64,000 nucleotides of DNA. Source: Comamonas fluminis (lineage in GTDB: Bacteria > Pseudomonadota > Gammaproteobacteria > Burkholderiales > Burkholderiaceae_C). The stretch spans positions 2,555,501-2,619,500 of the forward strand of contig NZ_CP066783.1 of NCBI RefSeq assembly GCF_019186805.1, given 5' to 3'. A model generated the notes under the pieces. That model ran no database searches. It was not told where the DNA came from and worked only from the letters and a program-made list of their open reading frames with translations. Below are positions 6,498 to 16,876 of this stretch, piece after piece. Within the stretch, counting starts at the first letter, position 1. Each line of letters starts with the position of its first letter. The translations under genes were made by a program, and so were the position numbers.

Positions 6498-9377
6498 TTA
6501 CTTGGTCAGGACAAAACCCTTGAGCTTGGCGAATGCGCCTTCCACCAGTGCCTTTTGTTGCTCTTGGTGCAGATGCGAGTAGCCCACAGCTGGCGATGCG
6601 GACGCAGCGCGACCGGAGTAGCCCAGCTTCTGGCCTTCACGCATGTTTTCGTGAATATTGTGCTGGATGAAGAACCAGGCACCCTGGTTCTGTGGCTCAT
6701 CCTGGCACCACACGATGTCAGTCGCGTTAGCGAACTTCTTTACTTCAGCAGCGAATGCCTTGTGAGGGAAAGGATACAGCTGCTCGACGCGGATGATGGC
6801 CACGTCCTTGCTTTCCTTCTCTGCGCGCTTCTTGACCAGGTCGTAGTACACCTTGCCCGAGCAGGCAATGATGCGCTTGACCCTGGCGGCGTTCTTGACC
6901 ACGGCTTCGTCCTGCTCGGGAATCACGGTCTGGAAACCGCCATTCGTGAACTCGGACAGAGGCGATGTCGCATCCTTGTTACGCAGCAGCGACTTGGGCG
7001 TGAAGATGACCAGAGGCTTGCGCAGGTTGCGAACCATCTGGCGACGCAGCACGTGGAAGATCTGGCTGGCCGTTGTGGGCTGCACGATCTGCATGTTGGC
7101 GTCAGCGGCCAGCTGCATGAAACGCTCCAGACGCGCCGAGCTGTGCTCAGGACCCTGACCTTCGTAGCCGTGAGGCAGCATCAGTGTCAGGCCATTGATA
7201 CGGCCCCACTTCACTTCGCCGGAGGCGATGAACTGGTCGATCACCACTTGAGCGCCGTTGGCGAAGTCGCCGAACTGAGCTTCCCAGATCACCAGAGTGT
7301 TGGGGTCGTTCGATGCATAGCCGTACTCGAAGCCCAGCACTGCCTCTTCGGACAGGATGGAGTCAATGACGGTGAAGTCAGCCTGATTGTCAGCCACATT
7401 CTGCAGAGGAATGTAGGTGCCTTCGTCCCACTTTTCACGCTTTTGGTCGTGAATCACAGCGTGACGGTGTGTGAAGGTGCCGCGGCCCGAATCTTCACCC
7501 GACAGGCGCACGGGATAGCCGGAAGCCACCAGAGAGCCCAGAGCCATGGTTTCGCCCATGCCCCAGTCCACGTTCACATCACCACGGCCCATGGCAGCGC
7601 GGTCGTCATAGACCTTCTTGACCAGAGCGTGAGGATTGACGGTGGCAGGCAGCGTGGTGATCTTGTCGGCCAGACGCTTCCACTCGGTCAGAGGAATCGC
7701 AGTATCGCCAGCATCGGTCCAGGTCTTGCCCACGAAGGGGCTCCAGTCCACGGCGTACTTGCTCTTGAAGTTGGTCAGCACCACTTCCTGAGTGTGACGG
7801 CCTTCGTCCATGGCAGCGCGGTAGGCCTTGACCATGTCGTCGCCCAGCGTTTCGCCCAGACCCTGGGTGGCCAGCTTGTCTGCGTACAGCTTGCGCGTGC
7901 CGGGGTGGGCACCAATCTTCTTGTACATCAGAGGCTGTGTCAGAGCGGGAGTATCCTGCTCGTTGTGGCCCAGCTTACGGAAACAGACGATGTCCACGAC
8001 CACGTCCTTGGAGAATTCCATACGGAAGTCCAGGGCCAGCTGCATCGCCAGACACACGGCTTCGGGATCATCACCGTTCACGTGCAGAACTGGAGACTCC
8101 ACCATCTTCACGATGTCCGTGCAATAGGTGGTCGAGCGCAGGTCGCGGGGGTCAGAGGTGGTGAAACCGATCTGGTTGTTGATGATGATGTGAACCGTAC
8201 CGCCTGTGGTGTAGCCACGGGTTTCGGACAGTGCCAGGGTTTCCTGGTTCACGCCCTGACCAGCGAAGGCCGCGTCACCGTGCACCAGCACGGGCAGCAC
8301 TTGCTTGCCCTGAGGGTCATCACGACGGTCCATGCGCGAGCGCACCGAACCTTCGACCACGGGGTTCACGATTTCCAGGTGGGAAGGGTTGAACGCCAGC
8401 GACAGGTGCATGGGGCCGCCCTTGGCGGACACATCAGAGCTGAAGCCCTGGTGGTACTTCACGTCACCAGCAGGCAGATCTTCTGGGGCTGTGTGATCGA
8501 ACTCGGCGAACAGGTCCTTGGGCATCTTGCCCAGGGTGTTGACCAGCACGTTCAGACGGCCACGGTGAGCCATGCCGATGACCACTTCCTGCACGCCCTT
8601 GGCGCTGGCGGAGTTGATCAGTTCGTCCATCGCTGCGATGAAGGATTCACCACCTTCCAGCGAGAAGCGCTTCTGGCCCACGTACTTGGTGTGCAGATAG
8701 CGTTCCAGGCCTTCGGCCGCTGTCAGGCGGTCCAGAATGCGCTTCTTTTCTTCGGCGTTGAAAACGGGCTTGGAGCGAATCGACTCCAAGCGTTGCTGCC
8801 ACCAGCGCTTCTGGTTCTGGTCGGTGGCATACATGTACTCAGCACCCATGGTGCCGCAGTAGGTCTCGCGCAGCGCATTGAGCAGCTCGCGCAGAGTCAT
8901 GGAATCCTTGCCGAAGAAGGTATTGCTGGTGTTGAACACCACTTCCTGGTCGGCGTCGGTGAAGCCGTAGAAAGAAGGCTCCAGCTCGGGGATTTCGGGG
9001 CGCTCAGTGCGTTTGAGGGGGTCGAGATCAGCCCAGCGCTGACCCACGTTGCGGTAAGCAGCAATCAGCTGCTGCACTGCGGTACGCTTGCGACCCAGTT
9101 CGGAGTCTGCGCCCGAAGCGACAACAACCTTGGTGCCGCCCTGCTTTGCACGTTCGGCAAAGGCGTTGATGACAGGCAGGTGAGGAATGTCTTTGGAATC
9201 TGTACCGTCGACTGCAGGCACGTGCTGCAGTGCGTCGAAGTATTCACGCCACGAATCCGGCACGCTGCCAGGATTGGCCAAATAGCTTTCGTACATCTCT
9301 TCGACATAGGGGGCATTGCCGCCGAAGAGGTAAGTATTGCCTTGATAGGCTTTGTAAACCGATGACTGATCGCTCAT
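6498..9377 (-). CDS. sucA: 2-oxoglutarate dehydrogenase E1 component
   Basis: A 959-residue thiamine-diphosphate E1 that decarboxylates 2-oxoglutarate and succinylates lipoyl-E2. The N-terminal E2-binding segment (MSDQSSVYKAYQ... NAPYVEEMYESYLANPGSVPDSWREYF) is typical. The ThDP domain contains GMAHRGRLNVLVN and HGDAAFAGQG. The transketolase-like C-terminal half contains EDSGRGTFTHRHAV and QDEPQNQGAW. Length is close to E. coli SucA (933). The start ATG 9377 has a strong GGAGGTC ribosome-binding site upstream. Between that site and the promoter region lies a small hairpin (9393-9409). Confidence 0.97.
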   Translation of the reverse strand: MSDQSSVYKAYQGNTYLFGGNAPYVEEMYESYLANPGSVPDSWREYFDALQHVPAVDGTDSKDIPHLPVINAFAERAKQGGTKVVVASGADSELGRKRTAVQQLIAAYRNVGQRWADLDPLKRTERPEIPELEPSFYGFTDADQEVVFNTSNTFFGKDSMTLRELLNALRETYCGTMGAEYMYATDQNQKRWWQQRLESIRSKPVFNAEEKKRILDRLTAAEGLERYLHTKYVGQKRFSLEGGESFIAAMDELINSASAKGVQEVVIGMAHRGRLNVLVNTLGKMPKDLFAEFDHTAPEDLPAGDVKYHQGFSSDVSAKGGPMHLSLAFNPSHLEIVNPVVEGSVRSRMDRRDDPQGKQVLPVLVHGDAAFAGQGVNQETLALSETRGYTTGGTVHIIINNQIGFTTSDPRDLRSTTYCTDIVKMVESPVLHVNGDDPEAVCLAMQLALDFRMEFSKDVVVDIVCFRKLGHNEQDTPALTQPLMYKKIGAHPGTRKLYADKLATQGLGETLGDDMVKAYRAAMDEGRHTQEVVLTNFKSKYAVDWSPFVGKTWTDAGDTAIPLTEWKRLADKITTLPATVNPHALVKKVYDDRAAMGRGDVNVDWGMGETMALGSLVASGYPVRLSGEDSGRGTFTHRHAVIHDQKREKWDEGTYIPLQNVADNQADFTVIDSILSEEAVLGFEYGYASNDPNTLVIWEAQFGDFANGAQVVIDQFIASGEVKWGRINGLTLMLPHGYEGQGPEHSSARLERFMQLAADANMQIVQPTTASQIFHVLRRQMVRNLRKPLVIFTPKSLLRNKDATSPLSEFTNGGFQTVIPEQDEAVVKNAARVKRIIACSGKVYYDLVKKRAEKESKDVAIIRVEQLYPFPHKAFAAEVKKFANATDIVWCQDEPQNQGAWFFIQHNIHENMREGQKLGYSGRAASASPAVGYSHLHQEQQKALVEGAFAKLKGFVLTK

Positions 9378-9392
9378 CTTGCGCTGACCTCC

Positions 9393-9409
9393 GCTTTCCT
9401 TCAGAAAGC
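9393..9409 (-). promoter_or_regulatory. small hairpin at the sucA ribosome-binding region
   Basis: GCTTTC / GAAAGC with a 5-nt loop lies immediately upstream of the sucA GGAGGTC site on the minus strand. It could affect initiation of translation. A chance inverted repeat of this size is also possible. Confidence 0.3.
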
Positions 9410-9597
9410 ATTAGCTGGTTTGTGGAACCTTCCGCGACACGGCTGTACCGATTGGCGGATGCGACTGTGGCTAGGGAAGGGCCTTGAGTTGCTGGCGCCA
9501 TTGTGCCACTGTTCGAGCACTCACTCTTATAAAAGACCATATGTTTACGTTCGCAAGCCTCGCTTACATTGGGCAGGCCCTCTAAACAAGGAAAACC

Positions 9598-10815
9598 ATG
9601 CCACTTTTGCCTCTGCACAAACGCAGCTTCATTCTTCTTTTGATAGCAGTCACCGCCGCATTCATCTGGGTTCTCTCGGAATATTCCATGGCAATCTTTT
9701 GGGGGGTTGCCTTTGCCATCGTCTTCGCGCCCTTCCACAAACGCGTTGTTGCGCGCATGCCCAACAAGCCCACTCTGGCCGCGATCCTGACTTTGCTTCT
9801 CAGTCTTTTCGTCGTCATCTTGCCGCTGGTGCTCATCAGCCTCTCGCTGGTCAAGGAAACCTCTGCCATCTACGAGCGCATCAATAGTGGCAACACCTCG
9901 TTTGGCAGCTATCTGCAGCAAATCTTTGACGCCCTGCCCAGCTGGATGACACCGTGGCTGGAAAAGCTGCACCTGGGAACGCTGGAGGAATTGCAAACAA
10001 AGCTGTCCAATATTGCGCTGCAGGCCAGCAAGCTGGCGGCCAGCAAGGCCGTGGGACTGGGCCAGAACACGCTGGGCTTTGTCGTGGGCTTCGGCGTGAT
10101 GCTTTATCTGATGTTCTTTCTGCTGCGCGACGGCAAATCGCTGATTGAACGCATCTGGCGCGCAACCCCGCTGGCACCTGACCACAAGCGTGAACTGGCC
10201 ATCAAATTTGCCACCGTAATCCGCGCCACCGTCAAAGGCAATCTGGCCGTTGCCGCGGCCCAGGGCGCACTGGGCGGCCTGATTTTCTGGATTCTGGGCA
10301 TTCAGGGCCCGGTGCTGTGGGCCGTGGTCATGGCGTTTCTGTCCCTGTTGCCCGCCGTAGGCGCAGGTCTGGTCTGGGGGCCGGTGGCCATCTATTTTCT
10401 GGCCACTGGCGACACCACCAAGGGTCTGGTCCTGGCCGCCTATGGCACGCTGGTGATCGGCTTTGTGGACAACATGCTGCGCCCGCTGCTGGTTGGCAAA
10501 GACACCAAGATGCCTGACTACATTGTGCTGATCTCCACTCTGGGCGGCATGGCCGTCTTCGGGCTGACCGGCTTTGTTCTGGGCCCGGCGATTGCGGCCC
10601 TTTTCATGGCCACCTGGGCTATGTTTGCCGAGATGCAGGAGCAGGATGAAGCGACCTGGACCGCCGAGCACGCGGAGTTAGCCCGCAAGCAAGAAGTGGC
10701 CACACCCGAGCCCTTGCCCGCTACCACAACCAGCACGCCTCCTTTGCCTGCAGACGCTTCCAGCGAAAGCCCAGAAAACGAAAAATTGCAGTCACCCGAC
10801 CAAAAACAAGGCTAG
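9598..10815 (+). CDS. AI-2E family (PF01594) membrane permease
   Basis: A 405-residue inner-membrane protein with about eight hydrophobic segments. It starts with a pair (SFILLLIAVTAAFIWVL and AIFWGVAFAIVFAPF) and has a family-typical second half (GVMLYLMFFLLRDG, GNLAVAAAQGALGGLIFWILGI, GPVLWAVVMAFLSLLPAVGAGLVWGP, VIGFVDNMLRPLLVGKD). The C-terminal 60 residues are hydrophilic and Pro/Glu/Ser-rich. The family exports diverse small solutes; despite its name, AI-2 transport is shown for few members, and the substrate here is unknown. ATG 9598 has AAGGA seven bases upstream. It diverges from sucA. Confidence 0.88.
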   Translation: MPLLPLHKRSFILLLIAVTAAFIWVLSEYSMAIFWGVAFAIVFAPFHKRVVARMPNKPTLAAILTLLLSLFVVILPLVLISLSLVKETSAIYERINSGNTSFGSYLQQIFDALPSWMTPWLEKLHLGTLEELQTKLSNIALQASKLAASKAVGLGQNTLGFVVGFGVMLYLMFFLLRDGKSLIERIWRATPLAPDHKRELAIKFATVIRATVKGNLAVAAAQGALGGLIFWILGIQGPVLWAVVMAFLSLLPAVGAGLVWGPVAIYFLATGDTTKGLVLAAYGTLVIGFVDNMLRPLLVGKDTKMPDYIVLISTLGGMAVFGLTGFVLGPAIAALFMATWAMFAEMQEQDEATWTAEHAELARKQEVATPEPLPATTTSTPPLPADASSESPENEKLQSPDQKQG

Positions 10816-11050
10816 AGCGCTGAAATCCGCCACCAATTTCCCCAACTCGCCTAATTCCTGCAAGCGCGACTAGCTATAAATTTTGATGATCGGCATCATT
10901 GAAATTTCAAAAGATGCTGACATTCACGAATTTACTGTCAAAGGCGCACGGCTGAGGTCAGGAATTAAGGGATTGTTATCTGGGCCAATTGGTGACCAAA
11001 CCGTAAAATTTGCTTTCACACAAAGCGTTATTTCGAAAAGGTACCCCACA

Positions 11051-14000
11051 ATGGTCCAATTCTCCAGACGCCAGTTCATGAAAGTGACTGGTTCGACTCT
11101 GGCGGGTTCCAGCCTGGCGCTGATGGGTTTCTCACCCACAGCCGCTCTGGCCGAGGTGCGGCAGTACAAACTGTCCGCCACCACCGTGACCCGCCAAACC
11201 TGCACCTACTGCTCTGTAGGCTGCGGCATCTTGATGTACTCCCTGGGCGACGGCGCCAAAAACGCGCATCTGTCCGTGATGCACGTGGAAGGCGACCCGG
11301 ATCATCCGGTCAATCGCGGCACACTGTGCCCCAAGGGTGCATCGCTGCTGGACTTCGTTCACAGCCCCAACCGTCTCAAGTACCCCGAGTACCGCGCTCC
11401 TGGCTCCAGCGAGTGGAAGCGCATCTCTTGGGATGAGGCGCTGACTCGCGTTGCCAAGCTCCTCAAGGACGACCGCGACGCCAACTTTGTCGAAAAGAAC
11501 GACAAGGGCCAGACGGTCAACCGCTGGCTGACCACCGGCATGCTGGCCGCTTCGGCCGCCAGCAATGAAGCCGGATACATCACGCACAAAGTGGCCCGTT
11601 CCTGGGGCCTTCTTGCACTCGATAACCAAGCACGTGTCTGACACGGCCCGACGGTGGCAGGTCTTGCCCCGACGTTTGGCCGTGGAGCGATGACGAACCA
11701 TTGGGTCGACATCAAGAACGCGGACGTTATTTTGGTGATGGGCGGCAATGCCGCTGAAGCACACCCTTGTGGTTTCAAGTGGGTGACCGAAGCGAAGGAG
11801 CACAACAAGGCTCACTTCATGGTGGTCGATCCGCGCTTTAACCGCTCTGCATCCGTAGCTGATTTCTATGCCCCTATTCGTTCGGGCTCGGACATCGTGT
11901 TCCTGGGTGGTGTGATCAATTACCTGCTCACGAACGACAAGATTCACCACGAGTATGTGAAGAACTACACGGACTTCACCTTCATCGTGCGCGAAGACTT
12001 TGCGTTCAACGACGGCATCTTCTCGGGCTACAACCCCGAAAAGCGCACCTACGAAAAGGGTTCGTGGGACTACGAGATGGGCGACGATGGCTTTGCCAAG
12101 GTTGACCCGACTCTGCAGCACCCCCGTTGCGTCTTCCAGCTGCTCAAAAAGCACTACGAGGGCTATACCCCTGAAAAGGTCGAGAGCATCTGCGGCACAC
12201 CCAAGGAAAAATTCCTGCACGTGTGCGAGAAGCTGGGATCGACGGCTGTGCCAGGCCGCTCGGCCACGATGATGTATGCCCTGGGCTGGACCCAGCACAC
12301 CATCGGCGCCCAGATTCTGCGTACCGGCGCCATGATCCAGCTGCTGCTGGGCAATATCGGTATTGCTGGCGGCGGCATGAACGCGCTGCGCGGCCACTCC
12401 AACATTCAGGGCCTGACGGACCTGGGTATTCTGTCTGCTTCGCTTCCTGGGTACCTGACGCTGCCAAACGAAGCCGAACAGGACTACGGCCAGTACATCG
12501 CCTCGCGCACGCCCAAGGCATTGCGTCCCGGCCAGATGAACTACTGGGCCAACACACCCAAGTTCCACGTCAGCCTGATGAAGGCATGGTGGGGCCCTGC
12601 AGCCACAGCCGAAAACAACTGGGCTTTCGACTACCTGCCCAAGCTCGACAAGCAGTACGACATGCTGCAGATCTTCGAGATGATGACGCAGGGCAAGGTC
12701 AACGGCTACATCGCACAGGGCTTCAACCCGCTGGCGGCTCTGGCCAACAGTAACAGCGTGCGCGAAGGCCTCAAGAAGCTCAAGTTCCTGGTCATCATGG
12801 ACCCGCTGACGACTGAAACGTCCGAGTTCTGGAAGAGCCATGGCGAGTTCAACGATGTGGATTCCGCATCGATTCAGACCGAGGTGTTCCGTCTGCCAAC
12901 CACCTGCTTCGCTGAAGAAGATGGCGCGGTGGTCAGCTCCTCGCGCGTGCTGCAGTGGCACTGGAAGGCTGCAGAGCCCCCAGGAGAAGCCAAGACCGAC
13001 ATCGCCATCATGTCGGCCCTGCACCTGCGCCTGAAGGCCCTGTACCAGAAGGAAGGCGGCAAGTTCCCCGAGCCCATCACCAACCTGTACTGGCCCTACG
13101 CTCAGGCGGCTCACCCCTCCTCCGAGGAAGTGGCCAAGGAGTACAACGGCCGCGCACTGGTGGACCTGTTTGACCCCAAGGACCCCACCAAGCTCATCCG
13201 CAAGGCGGGCGAACAGTTGGGCGGCTTTGGCGAAATGCGCGACGACGGCACCACCCTGGGCGGATGCTGGATCTGGGCTGGCGCCTGGACTTCGTCCGGC
13301 AACCAGATGGCCCGCCGCGACAACAGCGACCCTACCGGTATCGGCAATACGCTGAACTGGGCCTGGGCATGGCCGGCCAACCGCCGCATTCTGTACAACC
13401 GTGCATCGTGCGACCGCGAAGGCAAGCCTTTCAACCCCGAGCGCGTTCTGATCAAGTGGAATGGCAAGACCTGGGGCGGCCCGGATGTACCCGATATGGG
13501 TCCAACCATGCCTCCGGAGACCACCGATCCGTTCATCATGAACCCCGAAGGTGTGGCTCGTCTGTTTGCACGCAAAGGCATGGCCGAAGGTCCGTTCCCA
13601 ACGCACTACGAAGCGTTTGACAACCCGCTGGGATACAACCCCATGTATCCCGAAAACAAGCTGGCCGTCAGCAGCCCCGTGATGCGTATCCTGGCAACCG
13701 CCAAGGACACCATGGGCGCCCCCAAGGACTACCCGCATGTCGGCACGACCTATCGCCTGACCGAGCACTTCCACTACTGGACCAAGCACGTTCACCTGAA
13801 CAACATCGTTCAGCCTGAGCAGTTTGTGGAAATTGGTGAAGCGCTGGCCAAGGAACTGGGTATCGAAACCGGTCAGCAGGTCAAGGTCAGCTCCAAGCGT
13901 GGCTTTATCAAGGCTGCAGCCGTGGTGACCAAGCGCATCAAGCCCATGAAGATTGACGGCAAAACCGTCCATCACGTGGGTGTGCCAATTCACTGGGGCT

Positions 14001-14116
14001 TCTCTTCACAGGGGCGCAAGGGCTATCTGGCCAACAATCTGACAGCCTCGGTGGGTGACGGTAACAGCATGACCCCTGAATCCAAGACCTTCCTCGTGAA
14101 GGTAGAAAAGATCTAA
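11051..14116 (+). CDS. fdnG: selenocysteine-containing formate dehydrogenase, catalytic alpha subunit
   Basis: A 1021-residue molybdo/tungsto-bis-MGD enzyme that oxidises formate to CO2, read through an in-frame UGA at 11639-11641 as selenocysteine 197. A twin-arginine signal (SRRQF, residues 5-9, then a hydrophobic run ending in AALA) sends it to the periplasm. Cys51, Cys54, Cys58 and Cys93 form the 4Fe-4S site. The sequence around the UGA ([28 protein letters not shown]) matches the Sec site of E. coli FdnG/FdoG, where Sec is residue 196. A SECIS hairpin follows the UGA, and selA, selB, selC and selD are nearby. Automatic calling would split it into two ORFs at the UGA. The start ATG 11051 is chosen because it begins the Tat signal; the frame is open upstream to 10883. 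Membrane partners fdnH and fdnI follow at once. Confidence 0.96.
11639..11684 (+). promoter_or_regulatory. UGA-Sec codon and bacterial SECIS element of fdnG
   Basis: Directly after the UGA, CACGGCC (11642-11648) pairs perfectly with GGCCGTG (11678-11684). Above it, GG-U-GGCA / TGCC-CC forms an apical stem with a single bulged U (11655) and a GGUCU loop (11660-11664). The bulged U and the GGUCU loop are the features SelB recognises in the E. coli fdhF/fdnG SECIS. Confidence 0.93.
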
Positions 14117-14126
14117 GGAGCAGCTG

Positions 14127-15047
14127 ATGTCATCAACCATGTCTTTAGATATCAAGCGCCGTTCGGCCACCACCACTCCCGCGCCCAGCGGGCGCGAAGC
14201 GCACGCAGGCGAAGTGGCCAAGCTGATCGACGTCTCCAAGTGCATTGGCTGCAAGGCTTGCCAGACAGCTTGCATGGAGTGGAACGACCTTCGTGACGAA
14301 ATCGGCACCGCCGCAGCCGGCGTCTATGACAACCCGACGGATCTGACGTCGGAGTCGTGGACCGTGATGCGGTTTACCGAGTACGAAAACGAAGCGACCG
14401 GCAATCTGGAATGGCTGATCCGCAAGGACGGCTGCATGCACTGCGAGGACCCAGGCTGCCTGAAGGCCTGCCCCTCGCCAGGCGCCATCGTCCAGTACGC
14501 CAACGGCATCGTGGACTTCCAGCAAGACCAGTGCGTGGGCTGCGGCTACTGCGTCACGGGCTGCCCGTTCAACATTCCTCGCATCTCCAAGAAGGACAAG
14601 AAGGCATACAAGTGCACCTTGTGCTCGGATCGCGTGGCTGTTGGCCAGGAACCTGCCTGCGTCAAGACCTGCCCTACCGGCGCCATCCAGTTTGGCACCA
14701 AGGAAGCCATGAAGGAACACGCTGCGCACCGCGTCGTGGACCTCAAGGAACGCGGCTACGAGCAGGCGGGTCTCTACGACCCGCAAGGTGTGGGCGGCAC
14801 CCACGTGATGTACGTGCTGCATCACGCGGACAAGCCTTCGCTGTACAAGGGCCTGCCGGATGATCCATCCATCAGCCCCATGGTGGCGCTGTGGAAGGGC
14901 GTGGCTAAGCCTCTGGCGCTGGCAGCCCTTGGCGCAGCGGCCGTTGGCAGCTTCTTCCACTACATCACCAAGGGCCCTCTGGAAGTACCCGAGGAGCTGG
15001 AAGAGGAAGAAAACCGTGCAGCCAAGCGTGAGGAGGACCGCACATGA
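14127..15047 (+). CDS. fdnH: formate dehydrogenase iron-sulfur (beta) subunit
   Basis: A 306-residue FdxH-type subunit passing electrons from the selenoprotein to the cytochrome b subunit. Four ferredoxin-like cysteine clusters are visible: [11 protein letters not shown] (near residue 33), [20 protein letters not shown] and CTLCSDRV... CVKTCP. A single C-terminal membrane anchor ([20 protein letters not shown]) is followed by an acidic tail. The start ATG 14127 has AAGGAG eight bases upstream and lies 10 bp after fdnG. The stop overlaps the fdnI start (ATGA), so translation is probably coupled. Confidence 0.95.
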   Translation: MSSTMSLDIKRRSATTTPAPSGREAHAGEVAKLIDVSKCIGCKACQTACMEWNDLRDEIGTAAAGVYDNPTDLTSESWTVMRFTEYENEATGNLEWLIRKDGCMHCEDPGCLKACPSPGAIVQYANGIVDFQQDQCVGCGYCVTGCPFNIPRISKKDKKAYKCTLCSDRVAVGQEPACVKTCPTGAIQFGTKEAMKEHAAHRVVDLKERGYEQAGLYDPQGVGGTHVMYVLHHADKPSLYKGLPDDPSISPMVALWKGVAKPLALAALGAAAVGSFFHYITKGPLEVPEELEEEENRAAKREEDRT

Positions 15048-15673
15048 CCAGCCGCAAATCTCGTGACATCGTGCGCTACACGGCCAGCGAGCGCGTCAAC
15101 CACTGGGTAGTGGCCATCAGCTTTGTGCTGCTGGCTCTGTCCGGTCTGGCGTTCTTCCACCCCTCGTTCTTCTTCATGACGAACCTGTTCGGTGGCGGCC
15201 CCTGGACCCGCATCCTGCACCCCTACATCGGCGTCATCATGGCCGTCGGTTTCCTGCTGATGTTCTTCCGCTTCTGGCAGCTGAACATCATCAAGGACCG
15301 CGATGTGGAATGGCTCAAGAATGTCGGCGCACTGGTCAACGGCGAGCATGAAAAAATGCCTCCCGTTGAAAAGTACAACGGCGGCCAGAAGGTCTTGTTC
15401 TGGCTGCTGGTGCTGTGCATGCTGGGCCTGACGGTGACGGGTGTGCTGATGTGGCGCGCCTGGTGGAATCTGCCTGTGACCGTGGTTCGCATCGGCTCAC
15501 TGGTGCATGCCATCAGCGCCTTTGGCCTGATCGGCCTGATCATTGCCCACATCTACGCCGCCATCTGGACCAAGGGCACCATCCGTGCCATGACCCGTGG
15601 CACCGTGACCCGCGCCTGGGCACGCTTCCACCACCCCTTGTGGTTCCGCAAGGTTACCGGCGAAGACAAGTAA
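15044..15673 (+). CDS. fdnI: formate dehydrogenase cytochrome b556 (gamma) subunit
   Basis: A 209-residue integral membrane diheme cytochrome b with four hydrophobic segments ([77 protein letters not shown]). Conserved His residues sit in [21 protein letters not shown] and IAHIYAA. It anchors the FdnGH dimer and reduces quinone. It overlaps fdnH by 4 bp. Length fits E. coli FdnI (217). Confidence 0.94.
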   Translation: MTSRKSRDIVRYTASERVNHWVVAISFVLLALSGLAFFHPSFFFMTNLFGGGPWTRILHPYIGVIMAVGFLLMFFRFWQLNIIKDRDVEWLKNVGALVNGEHEKMPPVEKYNGGQKVLFWLLVLCMLGLTVTGVLMWRAWWNLPVTVVRIGSLVHAISAFGLIGLIIAHIYAAIWTKGTIRAMTRGTVTRAWARFHHPLWFRKVTGEDK

Positions 15674-15762
15674 TTGTCCTGACCGGCTTCAGGCCTAGCG
15701 CCTGAATGGAGCCGCCGTCCCCCATCATGGTGGTCGGCGGCCATTTATTTTTGGGAATGAAT

Positions 15763-16731
15763 ATGCAACGCATCCTCCAACCCGGTGAAATCGAAGCGCT
15801 GGACCACACCAGCTTTCCCCGTGTTCTGCTGCCCCAGGCTGGCAGCCTGTTCGCCGAGCGTGCAGCGCGTCTGCGTCAACTGGCCAATGGCAACCCCATT
15901 GCCGACTATCTGCAGTTTGTGGCGCAGATCATGGATGCGCAGCACAAGGCTGCCGCCCTTGTCGACATTGCGCCTGCCGATGCCGAAATCATCGCCCGCT
16001 CGCAGCAGCACTCCATGCCGCTGCTGCCCGCCGTCGACCATATCGACCCCGCATGGCAGTCTGTTCTGAACAATATGCTGGACAGCCTGGAAGGCGGCGC
16101 CGACGCGCTACCCGCACCGCTGCAGCCTCTGCTCAAGGAACTGCGCGCCCTGCCCGCTGAAACACGCAACGACATCGCCAAAAAGCTGCTGCAAAAAGAA
16201 GTGGCAGCCCGCCATATCGGCATGGCCCCCTTCATCATGGCCGCCCTGCAAGTCGTGTTCACCAAGCGTGCGGCCAGCATTGCCCTGCATGATGTGCCCA
16301 TGACCGACCCGGCCAGCATCTGCCCCATCTGCGCCTGCGAGCCTGTTGCCAGCGTCATCCGCATTGGCGGCAAAATGGCCGGCCACCGCTATCTGCACTG
16401 CGGCACCTGCGCCTGCGAGTGGCAGATGGTTCGCGTCAAATGCTCGCACTGCGAGTCCACCAAGGGCATCCACTACCAGGGCGTAGAGGGTTCTGGCGAG
16501 ACCGTGCTGGCCGAAACCTGCGACGAATGCGGCTGCTACCGCAAAATCGTGAATCAGGAAAAAGACCCCATGGCCGACCCGCTGGCCGATGATCTGGCCA
16601 GCCTGATGCTGGACCTGCTGATGAGCGAGACCTCTTTCCAGCGCGCCAGCGCCAACCCCCTGCTGTTTGTGGCCGTCGCCGAAGAGCAGCAAGGCGATCT
16701 GGACAACTCCCTGATCGACCCCGCGGCCTGA
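15763..16731 (+). CDS. fdhE: formate dehydrogenase accessory protein FdhE
   Basis: A 322-residue cytoplasmic rubredoxin-like protein needed for maturation of respiratory formate dehydrogenases before Tat export. The C-terminal half has four paired-cysteine knuckles, as in the family: CPICAC, CGTCAC, CSHC and CDECGC. The frame is open to 15706, but GGGA six bases before ATG 15763 favours that start; ATG 15757 is a second choice. It lies about 90 bp after fdnI and is probably in the same transcript. A terminator follows at 16782. Confidence 0.92.
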   Translation: MQRILQPGEIEALDHTSFPRVLLPQAGSLFAERAARLRQLANGNPIADYLQFVAQIMDAQHKAAALVDIAPADAEIIARSQQHSMPLLPAVDHIDPAWQSVLNNMLDSLEGGADALPAPLQPLLKELRALPAETRNDIAKKLLQKEVAARHIGMAPFIMAALQVVFTKRAASIALHDVPMTDPASICPICACEPVASVIRIGGKMAGHRYLHCGTCACEWQMVRVKCSHCESTKGIHYQGVEGSGETVLAETCDECGCYRKIVNQEKDPMADPLADDLASLMLDLLMSETSFQRASANPLLFVAVAEEQQGDLDNSLIDPAA

Positions 16732-16781
16732 ACACCGCACCACACACGCCCGGAGCCACCGTGCCCTGGGCCACAATGCAA

Positions 16782-16813
16782 GGGCGGCGGAATGCTTTTC
16801 TGCCGCCCTTTTC
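16782..16813 (+). terminator. intrinsic terminator after fdhE
   Basis: GGGCGGC (16782-16788) / GCCGCCC (16802-16808) is followed by TTTTCTTT. It separates the fdnGHI-fdhE unit from selA. Confidence 0.75.
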
Positions 16814-16876
16814 TTTCGTCACACCATCATTTTTGTAGCATCCTGCGCAGTGCCCTGCTGCGCCTGGACCTGAAAC

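Noticed and set aside
10883..10910. FNR-like box upstream of fdnG (TTGATGATC...ATCAT)
   Set aside because: The half-sites TTGAT and ATCAT are seven bases apart, not four, so it does not fit an FNR site; only a small ATGAT-CGGC-ATCAT palindrome remains.
11639..11641. TGA as a nonsense mutation splitting fdnG
   Set aside because: The residue context, the SECIS hairpin and nearby selA, selB, selC and selD all support selenocysteine readthrough.
11132..13993. 953-codon open frame on the minus strand
   Set aside because: Mirror frame of the fdnG gene caused by high GC; its translation resembles no family, whereas the plus strand encodes a full formate dehydrogenase.
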